Origin: Faecalibacterium sp. I3-3-33
GTDB taxonomy: Bacteria > Bacillota > Clostridia > Oscillospirales > Ruminococcaceae
Assembly: GCF_023347295.1 (NCBI RefSeq)
Contig: NZ_CP094469.1
Location: 558,001 to 622,000 of the forward strand
DNA: 64,000 nt
Direction: 5' to 3'
The notes beneath the pieces are model-generated. The model saw nothing but the letters and a program-made list of their open reading frames with translations, did not search any database and was not told the origin of the DNA. This document shows positions 26,239 through 33,738 of the stretch, in pieces (within the stretch, counting starts at the first letter, position 1; each line of letters opens with the position of its first letter). The translations under genes were made by a program, and so were the position numbers.

Positions 26239-26442
26239 TCACCGCTTGTCGATGCGGTGGCCGACGTTGTTGCCGGCCAGAGCGCCGGTAACGCCGCCAA
26301 CGATGGCCAGAGGGACGGTGCCGGCAATGGCACCGACAGGGCCGCCCACGGCGATGCCGATGGTGGCGCCCTTCACGGCGCCTGCGACGGCACCGGCTGC
26401 GGCGCAGCCCAGAGTAGAGATCAGCTCAAACATGTTTTTCAC
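26239..26442 (-). CDS. Glycine-zipper membrane peptide (67 aa)
   Basis: Preceded by GGTGAAAGGAGGTGAAAAAC, a very strong ribosome-binding site. After MKNMFELISTLG the protein is two long Gly/Ala-rich hydrophobic segments (about 12-36 and 40-58) with GxxxG spacing, ending NNVGHRIDKR. This is the layout of glycine-zipper pores and of some unmodified bacteriocin peptides, though no double-glycine processing leader with an exporter is present. Next to a cOA-signalling locus, a membrane-acting effector is possible but unproven. It is divergent from the CARF operon. Confidence 0.65.
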   Translation of the reverse strand: MKNMFELISTLGCAAAGAVAGAVKGATIGIAVGGPVGAIAGTVPLAIVGGVTGALAGNNVGHRIDKR

Positions 26443-26522
26443 CTCCTTTCACCTACCAAAAGCCCACGGCAGGGGCGCAGTTAAGGCAGAAAAAAATAAA
26501 TCTGCATAAATTTTTTAAACCA

Positions 26523-26551
26523 TTGTAGCAGCGGCTTTTTTATGGTATGAT
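26523..26551 (+). promoter_or_regulatory. Promoter of the CARF/sigma-like/HEPN operon
   Basis: TTGTAG (26523-26528), 17-base spacer, TATGAT (26546-26551), followed by AAAAAGGAG and a GTG start at 26588. Confidence 0.7.
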
Positions 26552-26587
26552 GCAGATAATGAATCTTATAAAAAGGAGTGTTGCCCT

Positions 26588-27196
26588 GTGCTAAAGACTT
26601 ATATCACCACCGTGCCTTTGCAGGGAAAGCTGGACCCCATGCTGTACCAGCGGGAGCGGGCAGAGGCCCCCACGGCCACCTGTTTCCCTATCGTACAGGT
26701 AATACGGGATACCCTTGAACCCGGGGACACGGTGCGGCTGCTGGCCATCCGGCAGGAAAACGCCGATACCGCCCGCAACTATCAGCGCCTGCTGGAAGAG
26801 CTGGCGCAGCTTGGTATTACGGAAGAACAGGTGGAGCCGGTGCCCCTGCCCGAGGATCAGCGCCCGGAAACGCTGATCGGCCTGTGCCGGGATCTGGTGG
26901 ATGCCCTGCCGCAGGTCACCCGGGTGTATGCCTGCATCACCTACGGCTCCAAGAGCATCCCGGTGGTCACGCTGACCGCGCTTACCTGTGCCGAAGCCAC
27001 CCACACCGAGCTGGAGGTGGGCGGCGTCTATTATGGCGAGGTCAGGCGGGAGAACGGAAAGGTGGTGGGTGCGCGGCTTTACGATATGGCAGCGCTGTAC
27101 CAGCTTGCCGGGCTGGTGGGTACCATGCGGGACAGCAAGACCGCAGAAGAGGTGTTCCATCAGCTGATCTGGATGAGCCAGCACCGGGAGGACTGA
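26588..27196 (+). CDS. Stand-alone CARF-domain protein (TM1812/Csx-like) without effector domain
   Basis: 202 residues from a GTG start with AAAGGAG upstream. CITYGSKSIPVVTLTAL at about 116-132 is the Gly-x-Lys-Ser-x-Pro loop of TM1812-type CARF domains. VGGVYYGEV at 144-152 and RLYDMAALYQLAGLV match the family's following strand and helix. CARF domains bind cyclic oligoadenylate. There is no HEPN, HTH or nuclease domain, so the protein is either a sensor acting on a partner or a ring nuclease. It is 6 bases upstream of the sigma-like gene, so a signal-sensing partnership is likely. Confidence 0.75.
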   Translation: MLKTYITTVPLQGKLDPMLYQRERAEAPTATCFPIVQVIRDTLEPGDTVRLLAIRQENADTARNYQRLLEELAQLGITEEQVEPVPLPEDQRPETLIGLCRDLVDALPQVTRVYACITYGSKSIPVVTLTALTCAEATHTELEVGGVYYGEVRRENGKVVGARLYDMAALYQLAGLVGTMRDSKTAEEVFHQLIWMSQHRED

Positions 27197-27202
27197 ACCG
27201 CC

Positions 27203-28207
27203 ATGAAGAATGATAAAGTATGGGACAAGATCAACGCCTCGCCCCTGCTGCAGCTGCCGCCGGAGCAGCGCAAAGCGCTGCATGAGGCGGGGGATGAACA
27301 GTTCCGCACCCTTTGGGGCGATTGCTTTGCCGCTGCGCTGACCCTTGGGCAGCCGCTGGACGGCGGGGACTTTTGCCGCATCTTCCTGAATGCGTTTGAC
27401 TTCTGGGTGCCGAAGCCCGGGCAGACCTTCAGCGCCTATCTGTGCAGCGCCCTGAAGCACCAGAACGCCCATGACGCACAGCAGGAACAAATGGCGGTGA
27501 CCGGTTTTGGCCGGGAGACCAACCGCAAGATCAAAAAGGCCTTGGATTATATGGCGCAGAACCAGATCACCGAGGAAAAGCTCTGCCACGACCCGGAAAA
27601 GGAGCAGCTGGTGGCCGATATTGCCGGGGTCGGGGTCAAGACCCTGCGGGAGGCGCTGCGCAACAAGCAGTCGATCCTCAGCTTGGACGGCACCGACGGC
27701 GAGGAGACGGCACTGGAAACGCGGGTCGCCGCCCCGGCGCAAAGCGTGGAGGAGCAGGCGGAGCAGACCGGTGAGCTGCTGGTATGGCTGCACCGCGGCA
27801 TCGGGCTGATGAACTTGCAGCAGAAGGAGCAGTACGGCAAGACTTCCGGCCCGCTGTGGAGCAGCGTACTACTGGGCTTTTTGCGCAACAGGGACGTGCT
27901 GCCCCCGGCAGAGGATACCCCCGCACGGCTGGCAAACTGTGATGACCTGCGCTTGCTGGAACAGGACAACTGCCTGTGGGACATCCTGCTGCTGCATGGG
28001 TATGTAGCGTTTACCGTTCAGCCGCCCTATGCGCCCAAAGCGCTGGAATGCGCCGCGCTCCACGCCCTGCTGGACCCGGAGCGCAACCCGGCGCAGGATA
28101 AGACCGTGGCAGAATTTCTTGGTGTGAGCCGGGCGGCAGTGTCGCAGCGGCGCAAAACATGGCAGCAAAAACTGGTGCAGATGAAAACGGAACAGGAGGA
28201 CGTATAA
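27203..28207 (+). CDS. Divergent sigma-70-like protein in the CRISPR operon
   Basis: 334 residues. Residues about 30-90 resemble sigma region 2 (a GQTFSAYLCSALKHQN segment matches the F-x-x-Y-L helix). Residues 105-165 resemble region 3 (RKIKKALDYM, ADIAGVGVKTLREAL, then ILSLDG). The acidic stretch 162-186 copies the sigma SLD...EE linker. A final HTH (TVAEFLGVSRAAVSQRRKTW, 301-320) fits region 4.2. An extra ~100-residue insert (190-295) is unlike standard sigmas. If it is a sigma factor, CRISPR signalling could alter transcription; otherwise it is a novel DNA-binding protein. It lies between two CARF genes with 6- and 1-base gaps. Confidence 0.6.
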   Translation: MKNDKVWDKINASPLLQLPPEQRKALHEAGDEQFRTLWGDCFAAALTLGQPLDGGDFCRIFLNAFDFWVPKPGQTFSAYLCSALKHQNAHDAQQEQMAVTGFGRETNRKIKKALDYMAQNQITEEKLCHDPEKEQLVADIAGVGVKTLREALRNKQSILSLDGTDGEETALETRVAAPAQSVEEQAEQTGELLVWLHRGIGLMNLQQKEQYGKTSGPLWSSVLLGFLRNRDVLPPAEDTPARLANCDDLRLLEQDNCLWDILLLHGYVAFTVQPPYAPKALECAALHALLDPERNPAQDKTVAEFLGVSRAAVSQRRKTWQQKLVQMKTEQEDV

Positions 28208-28208
28208 G

Positions 28209-29642
28209 ATGGGACGCGATGTTTTACTTTTATATATGAGCCCGAAAAACCAGAACTATAAGACCCAGACCAACGAGGGCGCGGTGCGGTACCTGATAAA
28301 GGAAAAGGAGACCCCGGACTGCATTCTGGCACTGTGCAGCGAGACGGTGCGCAAAAAAGCGATGGTGGAAATGCCGGACGGCAGCACCTGCACCACGCTG
28401 GAATATTTCCGCGATGCGTTGCGCAGGGTGGGCATCCCGGCAGAGCGGCTGGTGGTGATCGAAGTGCCGGACAGCATGGATGACGAAAAAAAGCAGTTTC
28501 AGGCCATCTCGCAGCTGCTGGAAAAGATCAACGAAGGGGACACCCTTTCCATCGACCTTTCCGGCGGTATGCGGGACACTGCCATGCTGCTGGTGACCGC
28601 TGCCCGCTGTATGCGGGACCTGCGCGGTGTGCAGACCCGCCGGGTGATCTATGCAGAGCTGCGGGGGGAAGAGCCTGTCGCGCACGACCGCACCCAGCTG
28701 TATGATCTGTTCGACTTTGTTACCGCCATGGACGCGTTCTTCTCCACCGGCACCGCGCAAAAGCTGAAGAGCTATCTGTGGAGCGAGGGCGAAAAAGACC
28801 CGGTGCTGCACACGCTGCTGACCCGCATCAACCAGTTTTCGGAAGATCTGGCGCTGTGCCGGGTGCAGAAATTGAACGACGATCTGAACCAGATCGCTCA
28901 GGCGCTGAAAGAAACGCCCAAGAAGAGCCAGAACCTGACCGACCTGTTCTTCCGGCTGCTGAAAGACCGTTTCAACACCGAGTTTGCAGAGTTGCTTTCC
29001 TCCGGCGAAAAGGCGCTGCCTGCACTGGTGAGCTGGTGCGCCGACCACGGGATGTACCAGCAGGCGCTGACCCTGCTGTGCGAGCAGATGCCGGAATATG
29101 TCTGCCAGCATCTCTTTGTGCAGCCCACCCCCAAAGGCTGGGAGTATCTGGCAGCGCAGATGCAGAACAGGGGCAAGCCGTGGGTGTACCCGCTGTTCCA
29201 CTTCCACTTCTGCCGGTTGACGCTGTTGCAGAAGGAATATCCCTATACAACAGACCTGCGCCTGACCCTGAGCCGGGACGATGCAGAAGGCAATATGCTG
29301 TTCGGCGTAGCAAATGATGCAGAAATGCACGATTATCTGGATATGGCGCTTGCCTCCGACCAGCTGGTCATCGACCCTGCCATCCGCCCGCAGCTGGAGC
29401 GGGCCGCCCTGCTCTACCAGCGTGTGATGCAGTACCGCAACCAGATCAATCACGCCAGCGCCAACGACTTGGGCTTGCAGAGCGAGCGCGTTCTGCCGCT
29501 GGATACCGAGAGCATTGAAGAGATCCTGCAAAAGATCGCCGTCTACCTACATGAGATCCGCCCCCTGAAGCGGAACGTCCCGCAGGGCATCGAGGCAATT
29601 CCCGTTGATGCGGCCATCCCCGCCGGAACGCCCACCCGCTGA
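28209..29642 (+). CDS. Csm6/Csx1-type CARF-HEPN ribonuclease
   Basis: 477 residues. The N-terminal CARF domain has LLYMSPKNQN at residues 7-16 and the ligand loop DLSGGMRDTAML at 116-127. The C-terminal helical domain holds the HEPN RNase motif Arg410-N-Q-I-N-His415. In this family cyclic oligoadenylate made by Cas10 switches on non-specific RNA cleavage. It starts one base after the sigma-like stop, so translation is coupled, and a strong terminator ends the operon 28 bases later. It is the classical effector of the neighbouring type III-A complex. Confidence 0.85.
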   Translation: MGRDVLLLYMSPKNQNYKTQTNEGAVRYLIKEKETPDCILALCSETVRKKAMVEMPDGSTCTTLEYFRDALRRVGIPAERLVVIEVPDSMDDEKKQFQAISQLLEKINEGDTLSIDLSGGMRDTAMLLVTAARCMRDLRGVQTRRVIYAELRGEEPVAHDRTQLYDLFDFVTAMDAFFSTGTAQKLKSYLWSEGEKDPVLHTLLTRINQFSEDLALCRVQKLNDDLNQIAQALKETPKKSQNLTDLFFRLLKDRFNTEFAELLSSGEKALPALVSWCADHGMYQQALTLLCEQMPEYVCQHLFVQPTPKGWEYLAAQMQNRGKPWVYPLFHFHFCRLTLLQKEYPYTTDLRLTLSRDDAEGNMLFGVANDAEMHDYLDMALASDQLVIDPAIRPQLERAALLYQRVMQYRNQINHASANDLGLQSERVLPLDTESIEEILQKIAVYLHEIRPLKRNVPQGIEAIPVDAAIPAGTPTR

Positions 29643-29670
29643 CCCTAAAACAGAAGAATCTGAAAAAAAA

Positions 29671-29713
29671 AGCCCCTCCGCACTGGTTCGTACCAGCGCG
29701 GAGGGGCTTTTTT
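29671..29713 (+). terminator. Terminator of the CARF operon, fused to CRISPR array 2
   Basis: AGCCCCTCCGC / GCGGAGGGGCT stem with T run. As at array 1, the T run is continuous with the degenerate outermost repeat. Confidence 0.88.
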
Positions 29714-30204
29714 GTCCCCTTGCGGGGAGAAGTTGTAATTTTCCGAAACCTGTTTCTCCGAACTAACTGAAAGAGTTACCGTCCCCTTGCGGGGATAAGT
29801 TGTAATAGAAGAAACCACTATCGCTGACGATGATTAGAATGTTACCGTCCCCTTGCGGGGATAAGTTGTAATCAGGAAACCACCGACCCGGACCCCATCC
29901 TGGCAATGTTACCGTCCCCTTGCGGGGATAAGTTGTAATATAAAAAGGAGATAAAATATATGTTTAGCTTTAAGTTTTCGTCCCCTTGCGGGGATAAGTT
30001 GTAATAGATCTATGGTGGTGGATACTACCAGACAGATATGTTACCGTCCCCTTGCGGGGATAAGTTGTAATGTACAAGGCCACGGCGGCGGCTATCGACT
30101 ATACGTTACCGTCCCCTTGCGGGGATAAGTTGTAATGTCTGCACCCGTTGTTAAAACCATGAGCGCTGCTGAGTTTCCGTCCCCTTGCGGGGATAAGTTG
30201 TAAT
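29708..30204 (-). CRISPR. CRISPR array 2 (8 repeats, 7 spacers)
   Basis: 32-nt repeat, crRNA strand minus: ATTACAACTTAT, CCCC-GCAA-GGGG, then ACGGTAAC handle. Spacers are 33-36 nt. It differs from array 1 at repeat positions 4 and 29 only. The leader-proximal repeat (30173-30204) is a hybrid with ATTAC at the 5' end and an ACGGAAAC handle. The repeat at 29974 has ACGAAAAC. The distal repeat (29708-29739) is merged with the operon terminator. The spacer at 29940-29973 contains a ribosome-binding site and start codon on the plus strand. Confidence 0.97.
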
Positions 30205-30300
30205 AGCAAACTTCACTGGAAAAGCGCGAAAAATACGCGCAAAACAGGGAAGAACGCATAATACAAAACTATTATACCTCTTTTTGCCGCAAAAGAAAAG
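30205..30300 (-). promoter_or_regulatory. Leader of CRISPR array 2
   Basis: About 95 bases, AT-richer than its surroundings, next to the leader-proximal repeat. On the minus strand it has TATAAT (30271-30276) and a second TATTAT nearby; the -35 box is weak. No gene is visible between the array and the serA terminator. Confidence 0.6.
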
Positions 30301-30377
30301 GACGTTTTCAGGAAAAAGGCCGGATTCCGGGGTGCGAAGCGGAAAGCCCGGCGGGCGGCAAAATGCCCGCAACGCAC

Positions 30378-30427
30378 AAAACCCGCCCGGCGGGGCAGAA
30401 GGTGCTCCGGCAGGGCGGGTGTTTTTG
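30378..30427 (-). terminator. Terminator downstream of serA
   Basis: ACCCGCCC / GGGCGGGT stem with A and T flanks, 18 bases after the serA stop on the minus strand. Confidence 0.8.
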
Positions 30428-30444
30428 GTGCTGCTTTGGGCGGT

Positions 30445-31605
30445 TTACAGGATGCGCACCCGGATGACGGCGGGGATGCTGCTCAGCTTCTCGCTCAGGC
30501 GGGCATCCACGGCACCGGTGGCGTCCAGCATGGTGTAGGCCATGTTCTTTTTGCTCTTGTTCACCATGTTTTCGATGTTCAAGCCCGCTTCGGTGGTCAG
30601 GGCGGTGATCTGGCTGATCATACCCGGCTCGTTTTTGTGGATGATGCAGATGCGCTTGCCGCCGGCGCGGGGCTGGTGCACCTCCGGCAGGTTGACCGAG
30701 TGGGTAATGTTGCCGTTGCGCAGGTAATCGCTCAGCTCCTGCGCTGCCATGATGGCGCAGTTGTCCTCGGCTTCCGGGGTGGAAGCGCCAAGGTGCGGGG
30801 TGCACACGATGCCGGGACGGCCGAGAATGGCCTCGGAGGGGAAGTCGGTCATGTAGCCGGACACCTTGCCGCTGTCCATAGCCTCCAGCAGGGCGGCGGT
30901 GTTCACCAGCTCGCCGCGGGCGTAGTTCAAAATCTTGACGCCGTCCTTGCACAGGGCAAGGGTCTGGGTGTTGATGGTGTCTTTGGTGGTGGGCAGGTAG
31001 GGCACATGGATGGTGATGTAGTCGCACAGGGGCAGCATATCGTTCAGGTTTACGCAGTGGTGCACCTGACTGCTCAGGTTCCATGCGGCCTCAATGGAGA
31101 TGTAGGGGTCGTAGCCGTAGACCTCCATGCCCAGCTCGATGGCGCAGTTTGCCACCCGGGAGCCGATGGCACCCAGACCGATGACGCCAAGGGTCTTGCC
31201 CTTGATCTCGTTGCCCACGAACTGCTTTTTGCCCTTTTCCACGCTCTTGGCCATGGCGGGGTCACCGGCCAGTCCCTGACACCACTGGGCGGCGGCAGCT
31301 ACGTTGCGGCTGCCCGCAATGAGCATACCGATGACCAGCTCTGCCACGGCGTTGGCGTTGGCACCCGGGGTGTTGAACACCACGATGCCCTGCTCGCTGC
31401 AGCGCTCCAGCGGGATGTTGTTCACACCCGCACCGGCGCGGGCGATGGCCAGCAGATTGTTGTTGAAGGTGGTGTTCAAAAGGTCGGCGCTGCGCACCAG
31501 AATGCCGTCCGGGGCATCGGCATCCACCGTGACATCGAACTGGTTCTTGGGCAACTTTGCCAGCCCCACCGGGCTGATGGCGTTGAGCGTTTTGATGGTG
31601 TACAT
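30445..31605 (-). CDS. serA: D-3-phosphoglycerate dehydrogenase
   Basis: 386 residues, the short SerA class. The NAD-binding site GVIGLGAIGSRVAN is near residue 147, the catalytic Arg in NYARGELVNTAAL near 232, Glu in the PGIVCTPHLGAST region and His in the same CTPHLGAS stretch near 280. A C-terminal ACT domain (about 318-386, ICIIHKNEPGMISQI) probably senses serine. It makes 3-phosphohydroxypyruvate in serine synthesis. It follows serC by 15 bases on the same strand. Confidence 0.93.
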   Translation of the reverse strand: MYTIKTLNAISPVGLAKLPKNQFDVTVDADAPDGILVRSADLLNTTFNNNLLAIARAGAGVNNIPLERCSEQGIVVFNTPGANANAVAELVIGMLIAGSRNVAAAAQWCQGLAGDPAMAKSVEKGKKQFVGNEIKGKTLGVIGLGAIGSRVANCAIELGMEVYGYDPYISIEAAWNLSSQVHHCVNLNDMLPLCDYITIHVPYLPTTKDTINTQTLALCKDGVKILNYARGELVNTAALLEAMDSGKVSGYMTDFPSEAILGRPGIVCTPHLGASTPEAEDNCAIMAAQELSDYLRNGNITHSVNLPEVHQPRAGGKRICIIHKNEPGMISQITALTTEAGLNIENMVNKSKKNMAYTMLDATGAVDARLSEKLSSIPAVIRVRIL

Positions 31606-31620
31606 ATCTGAAACCCCTCT

Positions 31621-32703
31621 TTATGCATTCTCTTTGCGGAACTTCTCCATGAAGTCCACCAGTTTGTCCACGCCCTCGGCAGGCATGGCGTTATAGATGG
31701 AAGCGCGCATACCGCCTACCAGACGGTGACCCTTCAGGTTCACAAAGCCCGCCTCGGCGGCTTCGGCGCAGAACTTTTTGTCCATGTCCGGGTTGGGGCT
31801 GGTGAAGGTGACGTTCATGGTGCTGCGGTAGCGGTGCTCCACAGGGTTCGTGAAGAACGCCTGCCCGTCCAGATAGTCGTACAGCACCTTGGCCTTGGCT
31901 TCGTTGATCTTCTGCATATTGGCCAGACCGCCGATGTCGTTTTCCAGATACTTGAGCACCAGACCGGTCATGTAGATGCACCAGCACGGCGGGGTGTTGT
32001 ACATGCTGTCCTTCGCCAGCAGGGTGGTGTAGTTCATCATGGTGGGCACGTTGTCGGCAGCGTGGCCCAGCAGGTCGTCCCGGATGATGGCAATGGCCAT
32101 ACCGGCGGGGGCTACGTTCTTCTGCACGCCAAAGTAGATGCAGCCGTACTTGCTGACGTCCACGGGCTTGGAAAGGATCATGGAGCTCATATCTGCCACC
32201 AGCGGCACACCCTCCACCTGCGGCAGCTCCACATACTGGGTGCCGAAGATGGTGTTGTTCTGGCAGATGTGGATGTAGCTGGCATCCTTGTCGTAGTCGA
32301 TAGCGTTTACATCTGGGATATAAGTGAAGTTTTTATCCTTGCTGGACGCTACGATCTTGGCTTCGCCGAACTTGGCGGCCTCCTTGGCAGCCAGACCCGA
32401 GAAGTTGCCGGACACGATGTAGTCCGCCTTGCCGGTGGTCATAAAGTTCAGCGGCACCATGGCAAACTGCTGGGTAGCACCACCCTGAAAGAAGCCCACC
32501 TTGTAGTTATCGGGAATGTTCATCACCCGGCGCAGGGAAGCTTCGGTGTCCTTGATGATGGCATCGAACCACTTGCTGCGGTGGCTCATCTCCATCACGC
32601 TCTGACCACTGTCGCCGTATTCCAGCAGCTCGGCCTGTGCCTGCCGCAGCACCTTTTCGGGCAGCATGCTGGGGCCTGCGCTGAAGTTATATACTCGTGC
32701 CAT
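31621..32703 (-). CDS. serC: Phosphoserine aminotransferase
   Basis: 360 residues from the ATG at 32703 (AAAAGGAGAGGTTGATT upstream); the frame extends further upstream but has no ribosome-binding site there. Begins MARVYNFSAGPSMLPEKVL, the SerC signature. The PLP lysine is in YFGVQKNVAPAGMAI near residue 196. Converts 3-phosphohydroxypyruvate and glutamate to phosphoserine. First gene of a serC-serA operon. The phosphatase SerB is not in the window. Confidence 0.95.
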   Translation of the reverse strand: MARVYNFSAGPSMLPEKVLRQAQAELLEYGDSGQSVMEMSHRSKWFDAIIKDTEASLRRVMNIPDNYKVGFFQGGATQQFAMVPLNFMTTGKADYIVSGNFSGLAAKEAAKFGEAKIVASSKDKNFTYIPDVNAIDYDKDASYIHICQNNTIFGTQYVELPQVEGVPLVADMSSMILSKPVDVSKYGCIYFGVQKNVAPAGMAIAIIRDDLLGHAADNVPTMMNYTTLLAKDSMYNTPPCWCIYMTGLVLKYLENDIGGLANMQKINEAKAKVLYDYLDGQAFFTNPVEHRYRSTMNVTFTSPNPDMDKKFCAEAAEAGFVNLKGHRLVGGMRASIYNAMPAEGVDKLVDFMEKFRKENA

Positions 32704-32785
32704 AATCAACCTCTCCTTTTCCTGTGATACACCTATTACGCAGTACCGCCGTTTTTGCGGTGCGTCTTTTGCTTTCCGTAGCCGT

Positions 32786-32815
32786 AGTATACCGGTTTTC
32801 TCATGCCGAAAACAA
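32786..32815 (-). promoter_or_regulatory. Promoter of serC-serA
   Basis: Minus strand TTGTTT (32810-32815), 18-base spacer, TATACT (32786-32791). Confidence 0.65.
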
Positions 32816-32955
32816 GAGCATCTTTGCACAAAGATATGGCCCCTGTACCCCGCCTGATGGCACAAAGCATACAAATGTACGCCGTGCAAGGACAAAATAT
32901 AAGACAATTGTAAAAGATATGCACGATCCCTTGATTTCATGCGGATTTTCCGCCC

Positions 32956-32984
32956 TTGCACCTTTGGCAGAAATGCGGTATACT
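32956..32984 (+). promoter_or_regulatory. Rightward promoter upstream of repeat element B and the BlaI-like gene
   Basis: TTGCAC (32956-32961), 17-base spacer, TATACT (32979-32984). Its transcript would run through the structured element at 33001-33235 before reaching the regulator gene. Confidence 0.65.
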
Positions 32985-33000
32985 GGAAATACTAAGACAA

Positions 33001-33235
33001 ATGTAAAAGAAAAACGAAGCTCAAACTGTGAAAGTGCGTTTGGAGCGGCCCGCAGAGCTTGTCGGGGCAAAGCCCCTCCATCTGCTAACGCAGACCGCTC
33101 TGCCGCTTAAAAGCCCCACTGGGGCTTTCATTGCTACGCTGCGCTCCGCAAACGCGGTCACTCCAAACGCGAAATAAAATAGTCATTCCGCTGAAAATGG
33201 TCAGAGCAAAGCGGAGACCATTCTAAATCGTCCCG
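33001..33235 (+). repeat. Two-hairpin intergenic element, copy B (long first loop)
   Basis: Outer arms GCGTTTGGAG (33036-33045) and CTCCAAACGC (33161-33170) enclose about 115 bases with further small hairpins (GGGGCAAAGCCCC, AAAGCCCCACTGGGGCTTT). Then GAAATAAAATAGTCATTCCGCTG and a second hairpin AATGGTC / GACCATT (33196-33222), ending CTAAATCG. Its element order matches copies A, C and D but the stem sequences differ. Confidence 0.65.
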
Positions 33236-33285
33236 CCGCAAAACGGTGACTGAGGGGAATGGATGCATTCAAGGAGGTACAACAG

Positions 33286-33708
33286 ATGTACGGCTTACCA
33301 GATACCCTGCGGCCGCTTTCGGCGGCGGAAGAACAGGTGATGCTTGCGGTGTGGGCGTGCCCGGGTGCGGCGGCGCGGCGGGACATCAGCCAGAAACTCA
33401 AGGCCACCGGCTGGGCGGCGGCTACGGTGCTGAATTTTCTCTACCGGTTGGAGGAAAAAGGCTGGGTCCGGTCGGCAAAGCAGGGCAACTGCAACGTGTA
33501 TGTGCCGCTGGTCACCCGGCGGGCGTACGGTGTGTACTGTATGCGGCAGCGGCTGGACACCCTGTTTGACGGCGACCTTGCCGCCGCCGTCCATGCGCTG
33601 GTAAGCGAGAGCGGCTGCTCCCAGAGCGCCTTGGAGCAGGCCATCCGGGTGTTGGAGGAGAAGCATCAGGAGACCGAGGAGTACGATTTGTACGACCCCT
33701 ACGGTTGA
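33286..33708 (+). CDS. BlaI/MecI/CopY-family winged-helix regulator
   Basis: 140 residues from the ATG at 33286, 8 bases after AAGGAGGT; an earlier ATG at 33259 touches a poor site. The winged helix LSAAEEQVMLAVWACPGAA... ATVLNFLYRLEEKGWVRSAK is typical of BlaI-type repressors, and a dimerising C-terminal helix follows. The usual partner sensor protease (BlaR/MecR) is absent. It could regulate itself or the downstream citrate synthase, but a separate strong promoter follows. Confidence 0.8.
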   Translation: MYGLPDTLRPLSAAEEQVMLAVWACPGAAARRDISQKLKATGWAAATVLNFLYRLEEKGWVRSAKQGNCNVYVPLVTRRAYGVYCMRQRLDTLFDGDLAAAVHALVSESGCSQSALEQAIRVLEEKHQETEEYDLYDPYG

Positions 33709-33738
33709 ATTGTTTTATTTTTGTTTACAAATAGTTGG

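Noticed and set aside
24781..30172. All spacers reading as open coding frames on the plus strand
   Set aside because: An 11-codon stretch is open in at least one of three frames by chance more than nine times in ten, and some spacers are also open on the other strand, so this is not evidence for strand-biased acquisition.
29708..30204. Arrays 1 and 2 being one array split by insertion of the effector operon
   Set aside because: The two repeat types differ consistently at positions 4 and 29 and each array has its own distal terminator and its own leader-side end, so separate arrays are more likely.
33046..33160. A separate transposon inside element copy B
   Set aside because: The stretch has several small hairpins but no terminal repeats of its own or target duplication that I can identify.
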